From CBDUEV01 sp965366365 (GTDB taxonomy: Bacteria; Actinomycetota; Acidimicrobiia; Spongiisociales; JAENVV01): a stretch of 18,113 nt of DNA. Location: contig CBDUEV010000055.1 in assembly GCA_965366365.1 (NCBI GenBank), positions 1-18,113 on the forward strand. The letters run 5' to 3'. This document shows positions 6,882-16,774 of this stretch, piece by piece (the first letter of the stretch is position 1; each line of letters starts with the position of its first letter). Position numbers and translations under genes: made by a program. The notes under the pieces were generated by a model, which ran no database searches, had not been told where the DNA came from, and saw only the letters and a program-made list of their open reading frames with translations.

Positions 6882-8159
6882 CTACTCCTTGATGTAGGGC
6901 TGGCCGTCCGCAGCGGGCGGACGGGACTTGCCCACCACGCCGGCCACCACCACGATGGTGGCGATGTAGGGCGTCATGCCAAGGAACTCCGAAGGAATCG
7001 GGGTCTGCAAGATGGCCAGCTTTCCCTCGAGGGCGCTGGCGAAACCGAAGAGCAGCGCCGCCAGCAGGCCGCCAACGGGATGCCATCGACCGAAGATCAT
7101 GGCGGCCAGGCCGATGAACCCTCGCCCTCCGGTCATCTCCTCGTCGAACCGCCCAACCGTGCCGATCGTGAACCAGGCGCCACCGAACCCGGCGATCATG
7201 CCGCCGAGGATCACGTTCAGGTATCGGAGGCGATACACGTTGATGCCCAGCGTGTCGGCGGCCTTGGGATGCTCCCCCACAGCACGAGACCGCAAGCCCC
7301 ATCGGGTTCGGAAGAGACCGAAGGTGGCGGCGCCCACGAGGATGAACATCCCATACACGATGATGGTGTGCTGAAACAGGACCGGACCCAACAGAGGTAT
7401 GTCCGCCAGCAACGGGATGTTGACGGCTTTGAAGATGCCCGCATTGTTGAGTTCGGTGCGCTCGACGAGGATCTGCGCGGTCAAGAACGAAGTCAGCCCA
7501 ACCACCAGGAAATTGATCACCACGCCGGCGATGATCTGGTCGACTCGGAACTTGACCGCCAGCACGGCCAGGAGGGCTGCCAGCAGACCACCGACCACGA
7601 CAGCGCCAAGCAAGCCCAGCCAGATGGACCCGGTGATGGACCCCACCACGGCACCGGCGAATGCGCCTCCGAGCAGCATGCCCTCGATGCCGATGTTGAT
7701 GACGGCCACTCGTTCACACATGATGCCGCTCAGCGCACCGATCGCAATCGGCACCGCCGAGGCGACGGAGGCCTGGAGCATTCCCACCAGCGAGAACGAC
7801 TTACCGGCGGCCGCCCACGCCAGGAAAGCGAAGATGAACAGAACCATCCCCAGCCCGAGCATCAGGTTGGCCTTGGCACCACGTCCCCTGGCGATCTGGT
7901 AGGCGCCGAGCCCCGCCAACGCCGCCGCCACCAGGAAGCCCGTCCCGGCGGCTGGGACGATCAGGTCGGGGAAGTCGGCGAACCGGTCTTGAGGACGAAC
8001 CAGACGCAGAACGGCGCTGCCCTCCGACCCGAGGGCGAACACCGTCAGGACCAATCCACCCATGAACAGGAGAACAATCCCGATGATCCTCGAACGCCGG
8101 ATGTCCGCAGGATTGATGATGGATTCTTCGGCTCTCTGATCGAGCAGAGCGGTTGTCAT
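6882..8159 (-). CDS. Nucleoside-type ABC importer, permease 2 (NupQ-like)
   Basis: Inner-membrane permease of the BMP/nucleoside family within the branched-chain/ribose-type permease superfamily. Family hallmarks are SGIMCERVAVINIGIEGMLL near residue 150, FRVDQIIAGVVINFL in the middle and FGRWHPVGGLLAALLFG near the C-terminus. It has roughly ten hydrophobic segments. The N-terminal extra membrane segments, about 120 residues before the core, are usual in actinobacterial members. I chose the ATG at 8157-8159 (425 residues) because its ATGA overlaps the stop of permease 1 and AAGGA lies 8 bases upstream; an ATG at 8168 would add three residues. It is the last gene of the operon. Nucleoside-salvage enzymes that often follow such operons, such as cytidine deaminase, are absent here. 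Confidence 0.9.
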   Translation of the reverse strand: MTTALLDQRAEESIINPADIRRSRIIGIVLLFMGGLVLTVFALGSEGSAVLRLVRPQDRFADFPDLIVPAAGTGFLVAAALAGLGAYQIARGRGAKANLMLGLGMVLFIFAFLAWAAAGKSFSLVGMLQASVASAVPIAIGALSGIMCERVAVINIGIEGMLLGGAFAGAVVGSITGSIWLGLLGAVVVGGLLAALLAVLAVKFRVDQIIAGVVINFLVVGLTSFLTAQILVERTELNNAGIFKAVNIPLLADIPLLGPVLFQHTIIVYGMFILVGAATFGLFRTRWGLRSRAVGEHPKAADTLGINVYRLRYLNVILGGMIAGFGGAWFTIGTVGRFDEEMTGGRGFIGLAAMIFGRWHPVGGLLAALLFGFASALEGKLAILQTPIPSEFLGMTPYIATIVVVAGVVGKSRPPAADGQPYIKE

Positions 8160-9301
8160 GTGGACCATCCTTGGGTGATCTGCTCCGCCTCAGCGTCAAC
8201 GCCCACTCGGAAGACGGCCCGGATGAGGGCCGGCGCAGCGATGAACATGATGATGAGAGACTGAATCACCTCGACGATATCGATCCCGATTCCGGCCGAC
8301 GCCTGCATCTCCTGTCCACCTGCCTTCAGGGCTCCGAACAAGAGGCCGGCGAGAAGAATACCGATCGGGTGCGAGCGACCGAGCAATGCAAGGGCGATGG
8401 CGTCGAAACCGATACTGGCCGAGAACCCGGGGGTGGCCCGTCCCAGCACACCGAGGATCTGGCTACTTCCGGCCAAGCCGGCCAAGCCGCCTCCAATGGC
8501 CATCACGAGCACATAGGACCAGTTGACCCTGATACCGGCGTAGCGGGCCGCGTCGGGGTTCATACCGACCGCCCGAAACTCGAAGCCCTTGGTCGAACGG
8601 AAGAGCACCCACCACGTGAACCACACCGCCAGCAATGCCACGATGAACCCGGCATGGAGGCGGTACTGCGGGTCGATCCAGTCCAACAGCTGTGGGAGCC
8701 TGGCCGAGTCGGCGGCCTGCTGTGACACCGGGTCGGACCGCCCGGCTTCTTGGAATGGGGATCGCTTCAACAGGTAGTTGATGAGTCCGTAGGCGACGAA
8801 GTTCAGCATGATCGTGGTGATGACCTCGTGGGCGCCGGTTTGAGCTCGCAGCCACCCCGGTATGGCGCCGAATATCGCTCCTCCGAGGATTCCGCCGATG
8901 AGCGCCAGTGGCAGATGGATGGCCAGCGGCAGGCCATCGAATGTGAAGGCAACGAATAGGGCGGACATGCCACCCAGGAGGATCTGTCCTTCTGCGCCGA
9001 TGTTGAACAAGCCGGCGCGGAACCCGAGTCCCACCGCCAGGCCGGCGAGAATGAGCGGAGCGGCGTTCGTGAGGGTCTCCGAGAGCGCACCAATCGAGCC
9101 GAAGGCTCCCTGAAGCAGTGCACCGAAGGCTTCTCCGACCGTGGAGATACTCTCGCCCGATGCCAGCATGACCAATGCCCCGATGACCAGCGCAAGCAGC
9201 ACGGCCAGGGAGGGGACGAGGAGCAGCGATCGGAGATCGAGGTTCCGTCCGGTTGCCTCGTCGAGGATTCGATCACCGAAGCCGGGGTCTTGGTCGCTCA
9301 T
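8156..9301 (-). CDS. Nucleoside-type ABC importer, permease 1 (NupP-like)
   Basis: Membrane partner of the second permease; together they should form the import channel energised by the preceding ATPase. The 381-residue protein has a short cytosolic N-terminus and many hydrophobic segments. The family block GLGFRAGLFNIGAEGQILLG lies near residue 90, followed by GAHEVITTIMLNFVAYGLINY and, near the C-terminus, FDAIALALLGRSHPIGILLAGLLFG. The ATG at 9299-9301 overlaps the ATPase stop as ATGA, so translation is probably coupled. The substrate is not readable from the permease, but the lipoprotein partner belongs to the nucleoside-binding BMP/PnrA family. Confidence 0.9.
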   Translation of the reverse strand: MSDQDPGFGDRILDEATGRNLDLRSLLLVPSLAVLLALVIGALVMLASGESISTVGEAFGALLQGAFGSIGALSETLTNAAPLILAGLAVGLGFRAGLFNIGAEGQILLGGMSALFVAFTFDGLPLAIHLPLALIGGILGGAIFGAIPGWLRAQTGAHEVITTIMLNFVAYGLINYLLKRSPFQEAGRSDPVSQQAADSARLPQLLDWIDPQYRLHAGFIVALLAVWFTWWVLFRSTKGFEFRAVGMNPDAARYAGIRVNWSYVLVMAIGGGLAGLAGSSQILGVLGRATPGFSASIGFDAIALALLGRSHPIGILLAGLLFGALKAGGQEMQASAGIGIDIVEVIQSLIIMFIAAPALIRAVFRVGVDAEAEQITQGWST

Positions 9302-10812
9302 ACGCTCTCCGTCACCCCGGCCATGAACAAACCGAGTTCGGTATTGGTGGTTTCTTCCGGTGTCCGTTCGGCGATGATCTGGCCGCGGAACATCACGAGG
9401 ATTCGATCCGACAGCGCCATCACCTCGTCCAGCTCTGTCGAGACGATGAGGATTGCGGACCCCTGGTCTCGTTGCGCGACGATCTGCTCATGAATGTATT
9501 CGATCGATCCCACGTCCACGCCGCGGGTCGGCTGGGAGGCTATGACGAGATCGACGTTGCTCGAGAACTCCCGGGCCACGATCACCTTCTGCTGGTTTCC
9601 GCCCGACAGTGTGGAGGCGGGCGCCTCGGTGGTAGGGGTGCGGATGTCGTACTGTTCGACGAGGCGACTCGCTTCCGAACGAGTGACATCCCAGTCCATC
9701 GACAAACCCTTCGAGTAGGGGGCGGCGTGGTAGGAGTCGAGGACCATGTTCTCGGTGATGGTGAAACCAAGGACCAACCCGGACCGCTGGCGGTCTTCCG
9801 GGATGTGGGCGACCCCGGCCTCGTGGATGGCCCGCGGCGTGGCGTGAGTCAGGTCTTTGCCGTTCACCTTCACGGAGCCGCCCATGACCGACCTGAGGCC
9901 GGTCAACGCAGCTACCAACTCGCTCTGGCCGTTGCCCTGAACGCCGGCGATTCCGACGATCTCGCCGGCGCGCACATCGAAGCTCACATGTTTCACGGCC
10001 TGGTGGTTCCGGTCGTCGAGCACCTCCAGGTCACGCACCTCGAGCACTGTTTGCTTGGGTTCGGCCGCTTGTTTGGCAACGACCAGCTCAACCGGGCGGC
10101 CGACCATCATCTCTGCCAGGGCGGCCTCGTCGGTCTCTCCGGGAATGGCAGTACCGACCACTCGCCCGCGTCTGAGAACCGCAATGCGGTCGGCGATCTC
10201 CAACACCTCTTTGAGCTTGTGAGTGATGAAGACGATCGCCTTGCCGTCCTCACTGAGCGAGCGGAGGATTCCGAAGAAATCCTGCACTTCCTGCGGCGTC
10301 AACACTGCGGTGGGTTCGTCGAAGACGATGAGTTCGGCAGACCGGAACAGGACCTTGATGATCTCGACACGCTGCTGCGTGCCGACCGGGATATCTTCGA
10401 TGATGGCGTCGGGATCGACGTCGAGACCGTACTGGGCAGAGATGTCTCGCACCTCTTTGCGCGCCTCGACGATGTCGAGAACTCCGAGCCGGTTGGTCGG
10501 CTCCACCCCCAGCACGACGTTCTCGGCCACCGAGAACACGGGGACCAGCATGAAGTGCTGGTGGACCATTCCGATCCCAGCCGCGATGGCATCTCCGGGA
10601 CCCGAGAAGTGCTGGAGTTCACCGTCGAGAACGATCTCGCCCTCATCGGCGGAGTAGAGGCCGTAGAGGATGTTCATCAGCGTCGTCTTGCCTGCGCCGT
10701 TCTCACCGAGCAGAGCGAGGATCTCACCGGAACGGACCGTCAGGTCGACCTTCTCGTTGGCGATGACACCACCAGGGAAACGTTTGGTGATTCCCCGGAG
10801 CTCTAGCTGCAT
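9298..10812 (-). CDS. Nucleoside-type ABC importer, tandem ATPase (NupO-like)
   Basis: Cytoplasmic ATPase with two fused nucleotide-binding domains, as in sugar and nucleoside importers. In the first domain, Walker A GENGAGKT is at residues 36-43, the signature-like PVGTQQRVE at 142-150 and Walker B with DEP near 165. In the second domain the P-loop is degenerate (GVQGNGQSEL), while LSGGNQQKV and QPTRGVDVG are kept; such asymmetry is normal for this family. I chose the ATG at 10810-10812, giving 504 residues and starting MQLELRGITKRF, because a longer frame to 10929 would run into the hairpin upstream. The gene follows the lipoprotein gene after 142 bases and overlaps permease 1 at its end. 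Confidence 0.93.
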   Translation of the reverse strand: MQLELRGITKRFPGGVIANEKVDLTVRSGEILALLGENGAGKTTLMNILYGLYSADEGEIVLDGELQHFSGPGDAIAAGIGMVHQHFMLVPVFSVAENVVLGVEPTNRLGVLDIVEARKEVRDISAQYGLDVDPDAIIEDIPVGTQQRVEIIKVLFRSAELIVFDEPTAVLTPQEVQDFFGILRSLSEDGKAIVFITHKLKEVLEIADRIAVLRRGRVVGTAIPGETDEAALAEMMVGRPVELVVAKQAAEPKQTVLEVRDLEVLDDRNHQAVKHVSFDVRAGEIVGIAGVQGNGQSELVAALTGLRSVMGGSVKVNGKDLTHATPRAIHEAGVAHIPEDRQRSGLVLGFTITENMVLDSYHAAPYSKGLSMDWDVTRSEASRLVEQYDIRTPTTEAPASTLSGGNQQKVIVAREFSSNVDLVIASQPTRGVDVGSIEYIHEQIVAQRDQGSAILIVSTELDEVMALSDRILVMFRGQIIAERTPEETTNTELGLFMAGVTESV

Positions 10813-10899
10813 ACCCAACCGCCTATCGACATGGATCGTCAGCCTAGCGGTCAACCTCCTTCCCTTGTGGCTGGGTTCGGCAAGGAAATCGTCACAACG

Positions 10900-10931
10900 C
10901 GTTGGAACCGCCCCGAGGGGCGGTTCCAACG
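10900..10931 (-). terminator. Strong hairpin between the lipoprotein and ATPase genes
   Basis: TTGGAACCGCCCC and GGGGCGGTTCCAA form a near-perfect inverted repeat; flanking bases extend the stem to 14 bp with a 4-base CGAG loop. It lies 24 bases past the lipoprotein stop on the minus strand. The bases that follow (GTTGTGACGATTTCC) give only a weak U-tract, so partial termination or mRNA 3'-end protection is more likely than a full stop. Confidence 0.7.
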
Positions 10932-10954
10932 GTCGATAGAGACGTTTCGGCGGG

Positions 10955-12130
10955 CTAGCCCGAGATCGAAATGCTTCCGTCGATGATTCCGGCCGCGATG
11001 GCCTCCAACTCTGCCTTCAATTCGGCCGGGACGGCGTCCTCGAAGTCGTGGAACGGAGCAAGTCCGACACCACCGTTGGCGAGGGTACCGGTGAAGACAC
11101 CACCCTCGAACGTTCCGGAATGGGCCTCACGGGCCGTCTCGAGGACCGAGACGTCCATCTTCTTGAGGACCGAGGTCAGGTACGTGCCACTGTTGTTCGT
11201 GTCAGTCAGGTAGGAATCGGCATCGACGCCGATGATCTTCAACGTGTCGGTGCCCAGCTCCGAAGCAAGGGCTGCGGAGCCCTGACCGACGGGGCCGGCT
11301 ACCGGCATGATGATGTCGGCGCCTTCCTCGACAAGGGACTGAGCAAAGGTGCGACCGTCATCGAGAGACTCGAAGTTGTCTGTGAACAGACCACCGTCGG
11401 GGTTGGTGGCATCCCACCCGAGGACCGAGACATCAGTCCCGTTCGTCTCGTTGTAGTACTGGACGCCCCAGTAGAAACCGTTCATGAAGATCGTCACCGG
11501 GGGAATGTTGATTCCACCGAACGTGCCGACGATTCCGGTCTCGCTCATTCCAGCGGCCAGGTAGCCGGCCAAGAAGGCAGCTTCGTCCGTCTGGAAGGTC
11601 AGTTCCTTGGCGTTGGGGAGCACGATGTCTTCGCCCGCGTCGAAGTCGAAGAAGTCGACGTCGACAATGGCAAAGAGCTGATCAGGATTCGCCTGCGCGG
11701 CAGCCAAGGTGGCATCACCGAGAAGGAAACCGACCGTCACGATCAGCTCGCAGTCGCCCTGGTTGATGAAGGAGTTGATGTTCGGCTCGAAATCGGTGGC
11801 GGCCTGAGACTCCAGGACGCGCGCCTCGAGACCCATCTCTTCTGCGGCTTGCTGAGCGCCTTCGAAGGCGGTCTGGTTGAAGCCCTTGTCGTCGACGCCA
11901 CCGACGTCGGTGACTTCGCAGATCGCTCCACCCATCGCTTCTTCGCCCATGGTGGTTTCGGTCATCGCCTCGGTGGTTTCGGTCATCGCCTCGGTGGTTT
12001 CCGTGACCGCCTCGGTCGTTTCGACGACGGCAGCTTCGGTCGTCTCGGCGGTGTCGTCGCCACACGCCGCTACCACCAGCGAAAACGCCGCCAGTAGCGC
12101 GAAAAACAACATCTTGTTGCGTGAACGCAT
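10955..12130 (-). CDS. BMP family nucleoside-binding lipoprotein
   Basis: Substrate-binding lipoprotein of a nucleoside-type ABC importer, anchored outside the cytoplasmic membrane. A lipoprotein signal peptide ends in LVVAAC, making Cys23 the lipidation site. A Glu/Thr-rich linker of about 40 residues, built from ETTEA-like repeats, follows. The BMP/PnrA fold begins near residue 68 with CEVTDVGGVDDKGFNQTAFE, a family hallmark; later blocks include PVAGPVGQG and IIGVDADSY. The ATG at 12128-12130 has a strong AGGAGG 9 bases upstream, so the longer frame to 12172 is rejected. PnrA-type relatives bind purine nucleosides; the exact ligand here is not known. Confidence 0.93.
   Translation of the reverse strand: MRSRNKMLFFALLAAFSLVVAACGDDTAETTEAAVVETTEAVTETTEAMTETTEAMTETTMGEEAMGGAICEVTDVGGVDDKGFNQTAFEGAQQAAEEMGLEARVLESQAATDFEPNINSFINQGDCELIVTVGFLLGDATLAAAQANPDQLFAIVDVDFFDFDAGEDIVLPNAKELTFQTDEAAFLAGYLAAGMSETGIVGTFGGINIPPVTIFMNGFYWGVQYYNETNGTDVSVLGWDATNPDGGLFTDNFESLDDGRTFAQSLVEEGADIIMPVAGPVGQGSAALASELGTDTLKIIGVDADSYLTDTNNSGTYLTSVLKKMDVSVLETAREAHSGTFEGGVFTGTLANGGVGLAPFHDFEDAVPAELKAELEAIAAGIIDGSISISG
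11951..12013 (-). repeat. Three 21-bp tandem repeats coding the ETTEA linker
   Basis: The unit GGTGGTTTCGGTCATCGCC plus TC (plus-strand reading) occurs twice exactly at 11951-11971 and 11972-11992, and once with changes at 11993-12013, followed by a diverged fourth copy. Each unit codes seven residues (EAMTETT on the minus strand), so copy-number change would keep the frame and only alter linker length. Confidence 0.8.
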
Positions 12131-12178
12131 TCGTGTATGCCTCCTGTGAATGTGACCGAGATTTCCGGCCATCCCGCA

Positions 12179-12184
12179 ATTCTA
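12179..12184 (-). promoter_or_regulatory. Possible -10 box for the BMP lipoprotein gene
   Basis: TAGAAT on the minus strand resembles a -10 element and lies about 48 bases before the lipoprotein ATG. It overlaps the TAG stop of the upstream transporter gene. The best -35 at normal spacing is GCGACG, a poor match, so support is weak. Confidence 0.3.
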
Positions 12185-12856
12185 CCGGGAATGCCCTCGT
12201 TCGTCGCCTTGAACCGAGGTCACTTCGTCGACATCCGAAAGTCCCATTAGCGGAGCGGGATGAACGAGGTAGATGAGGGGGATGCTGGCCAGGGTCACCA
12301 AGCCCTTCAGAAGGACGTTGGCCCAGAAGATCGCCATCACCACAGAGGTGGGAAGAACGCCTACGAAAGCGACCGTCACGAAGATTGCCGAGTCGATGGG
12401 GATCGCCACCAGGTTCGACGACAGCACCCGGCCCCATTGCAGCCTCTCACCGAGGTGGGCCACCCACGCCGAGTACACCTCGGTGTCGATCAACTCCGCA
12501 ATGACCTCGGCCAGAATCGAGGCGAACACGATTCGCCAGAGCGGGGCCAGAACGAGACCGAATTCGAGCTGCTCGCCAACCTGCAGGTCGGCCGGAAGAA
12601 CCGAGACGACCCAAAACAGGACCGCCATGAAGAGGTTGACCCCGGCCGCCGTGAAGATGAGCAGCCTGGCCACGTGCTTGCCGGCCACCTTGTGAACGAG
12701 ATCCCGAAGGGTGAACGTGATGGGGTAGATCAACGTGCCGGCATCCATCGAGAAGCCCGCCACCTCGACGATCCGAATGCTGGCGATGTCGGACAGGGTC
12801 TGTGCTGCGATGTACGCCGACACGAGCAGCGTGAGCACGGTGGCGGTACGTTTCAT
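12182..12856 (-). CDS. VUT family (YhhQ-like) putative queuosine precursor transporter
   Basis: Integral membrane transporter of the VUT/YhhQ family (COG1738), whose E. coli member takes up queuosine precursors such as preQ0 and preQ1. The 224-residue protein has about six hydrophobic helices. The family signature IYPITFTLRDLVHKVAGKHV is near residues 43-62, and a second block, FASILAEVIAELIDTEVYS, is in the middle; SNLVAIPIDSAIFV follows. The ATG at 12854-12856 opens the first helix directly, as in relatives, but no good ribosome binding site is visible. It lies between clpC and the BMP importer on the same strand, 51 bases before the lipoprotein ATG. Substrate assignment is by family only. 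Confidence 0.85.
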   Translation of the reverse strand: MKRTATVLTLLVSAYIAAQTLSDIASIRIVEVAGFSMDAGTLIYPITFTLRDLVHKVAGKHVARLLIFTAAGVNLFMAVLFWVVSVLPADLQVGEQLEFGLVLAPLWRIVFASILAEVIAELIDTEVYSAWVAHLGERLQWGRVLSSNLVAIPIDSAIFVTVAFVGVLPTSVVMAIFWANVLLKGLVTLASIPLIYLVHPAPLMGLSDVDEVTSVQGDERGHSR

Positions 12857-12899
12857 GGCGAGCGGAGCGTAGCAACCGGACCCATCGGCACCGAATACA

Positions 12900-12927
12900 C
12901 CGGAGGGCGCCTGGCGGCGCCATCCGG
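12900..12927 (-). terminator. Likely terminator hairpin after clpC
   Basis: CCGGA and GGCGCC pair with GGCGCC and TCCGG around a 4-base loop, with one internal mismatch. It starts 32 bases past the clpC stop on the minus strand and precedes the transporter gene. The following bases are only slightly T-rich. Confidence 0.5.
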
Positions 12928-12958
12928 ATTGGTCTGCGATCGGCTCACGCCGAACGGT

Positions 12959-15451
<2,493 letters not shown>

Positions 15452-15752
15452 GAGCTTTTGCCTCCTATTGGATGTGACCCCCGCAGGGCGGCCGCACACT
15501 GGCAGTATAACCCGGGCGTCGGCTAAGCCTTCGCCGCCGATCCGGGACCGTTCGATGCCCCCTCGTCCCTTGCGGGAGACGATGTCCTGCTTCTTCTATC
15601 GGCGGCTCGGGCTTCGAGCCGTAGAGATTCCGACTGTCGCGCGCACAGCCCGTCCGATCTCGAAGATCACCCTGGACCCGACGCTCGGATAAACACTGCC
15701 GCCGGGGGCGCCACTAGCATCTCGTTGGCTTCGCCTCACTCACGGGTGCCTC
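15452..15752. other. 301-base divergent intergenic region, clpC / polyprenyl synthase
   Basis: This stretch holds the clpC ribosome binding site and candidate promoter, and a 7-bp hairpin at 15603-15621 (CGGCTCG, loop GGCTT, CGAGCCG) without a T-tract. No convincing plus-strand promoter for the synthase was found. Short open frames here look like chance. I see no tRNA fold, no CIRCE and no HAIR-type inverted repeat. Confidence 0.6.
15504..15509 (-). promoter_or_regulatory. Likely -10 box of the clpC promoter
   Basis: TATACT on the minus strand is a close match to a -10 element and stands out in this GC-rich stretch. It would give a leader of about 46 bases before the GTG start. The matching -35 region is poor, which could mean an activator or an alternative sigma factor. 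Confidence 0.45.
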
Positions 15753-16751
15753 ATGCAACCACCTTTCATCCAAGACCTCGTCACGCTCCCCGGTATCTGG
15801 GATCGGGTGAGCATGGTCGAAAAGCGCCTGGCGGAGGCTTCCACGGCGGACGACGAATTCCTGACCGAGGTCGCCCAACACCTGCTCCTCGCCGGCGGGA
15901 AACGGTTCAGGCCGCTCCTCGCGCAGATCGCAGCCGAGTTCGGCCCCGCCCGGGATCGCCGGGCCGTCGAAGCAGGCGTGGCGGTTGAGCTCATTCATGT
16001 GGGCAGCCTCTACCACGATGACGTCATCGACGAATCCGTGGCCCGCCGAGGGACCATCTCGGTGAATACCAACTGGTCCAACACCGTGGCGATCCTGGCA
16101 GGTGATTTTCTCATGGCACGGGCGTCCGAAGTGGCCGCCACCCATCTCGGCCAGGAGGCCGTGCGGCTGTTGGCCCGCACCTACGCCGAACTGGTCGAGG
16201 GCCAAACCATGGAACTCCAGCTGGATCACGACCTCGATCACGGAGCGGCCGCGTACTACCAGGTGATTGGCGGGAAGACGGCGAGCCTGATCCGGACCTC
16301 CGCCAGGTTGGGTGCCATGGCCGCCGACGCCGAACCCGCCGTGGTGGAGGCGGTGAGCAGCTGGGCATGGGAACTCGGACTGGTGTTCCAGATCACAGAC
16401 GACGCGCTCGATCTGGTCGCCACCGAGGAGTACCTCGGCAAGCCGGCCGGTTCCGACATACGTGAAGGGAAGATGACCCTCCCGGTGCTCCACGCCCTGG
16501 CAGGTGAACACGGGCCCCGGGTGCGGACGCTGTTGGCGAATCCTCCCTACTCCGACGCACAGGTTGCCGAGGTGATCGAACTCGTGCGACGCGAAGGATA
16601 TGTCGACCAGTCTCTGGAGGAGGCCGCTTCCAGGATCCGGACGGCGCAGACAGCCATTGTCGATCTTCCGGAGGGCGACGCCAAGGACACGCTCGGCCGC
16701 CTCGGCGAGTTCTTGATTCTCCAGGTCCAGGCCGCTCGAACCCCCGGTTGA
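15753..16751 (+). CDS. Polyprenyl diphosphate synthase (trans, probably long chain)
   Basis: Condenses isopentenyl diphosphate onto an allylic diphosphate to make an isoprenoid chain, here probably for the menaquinone side chain. The 332-residue protein has the GGKRFRPLL motif at 48-56, the first Asp-rich motif DDVID at 89-93 and the second DDALD at 216-220. GKTASLI at 174-180 is also typical. The residues four and five places before the first motif are Ser and Gly, small residues that usually leave room for long products rather than C15-C20. The ATG at 15753 has a weak GGGTG upstream; an internal ATG at residue 21 is possible but would drop conserved sequence. It is divergent from clpC. Confidence 0.92.
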   Translation: MQPPFIQDLVTLPGIWDRVSMVEKRLAEASTADDEFLTEVAQHLLLAGGKRFRPLLAQIAAEFGPARDRRAVEAGVAVELIHVGSLYHDDVIDESVARRGTISVNTNWSNTVAILAGDFLMARASEVAATHLGQEAVRLLARTYAELVEGQTMELQLDHDLDHGAAAYYQVIGGKTASLIRTSARLGAMAADAEPAVVEAVSSWAWELGLVFQITDDALDLVATEEYLGKPAGSDIREGKMTLPVLHALAGEHGPRVRTLLANPPYSDAQVAEVIELVRREGYVDQSLEEAASRIRTAQTAIVDLPEGDAKDTLGRLGEFLILQVQAARTPG

Positions 16752-16759
16752 ACCGTTCG

Positions 16760-16774
16760 GAGGGGACGCCCCTC
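16760..16774. terminator. Possible shared terminator hairpin between convergent genes
   Basis: GAGGGG and CCCCTC pair around an ACG loop between the synthase stop and the surface-protein stop, overlapping the latter. There is no T-tract on either side, so this is weak support. Confidence 0.3.

Noticed and set aside
15600..15625. A tRNA T-arm-like sequence between clpC and the synthase gene
   Set aside because: Only a 7-bp hairpin is present; no acceptor, D or anticodon arms can be drawn.
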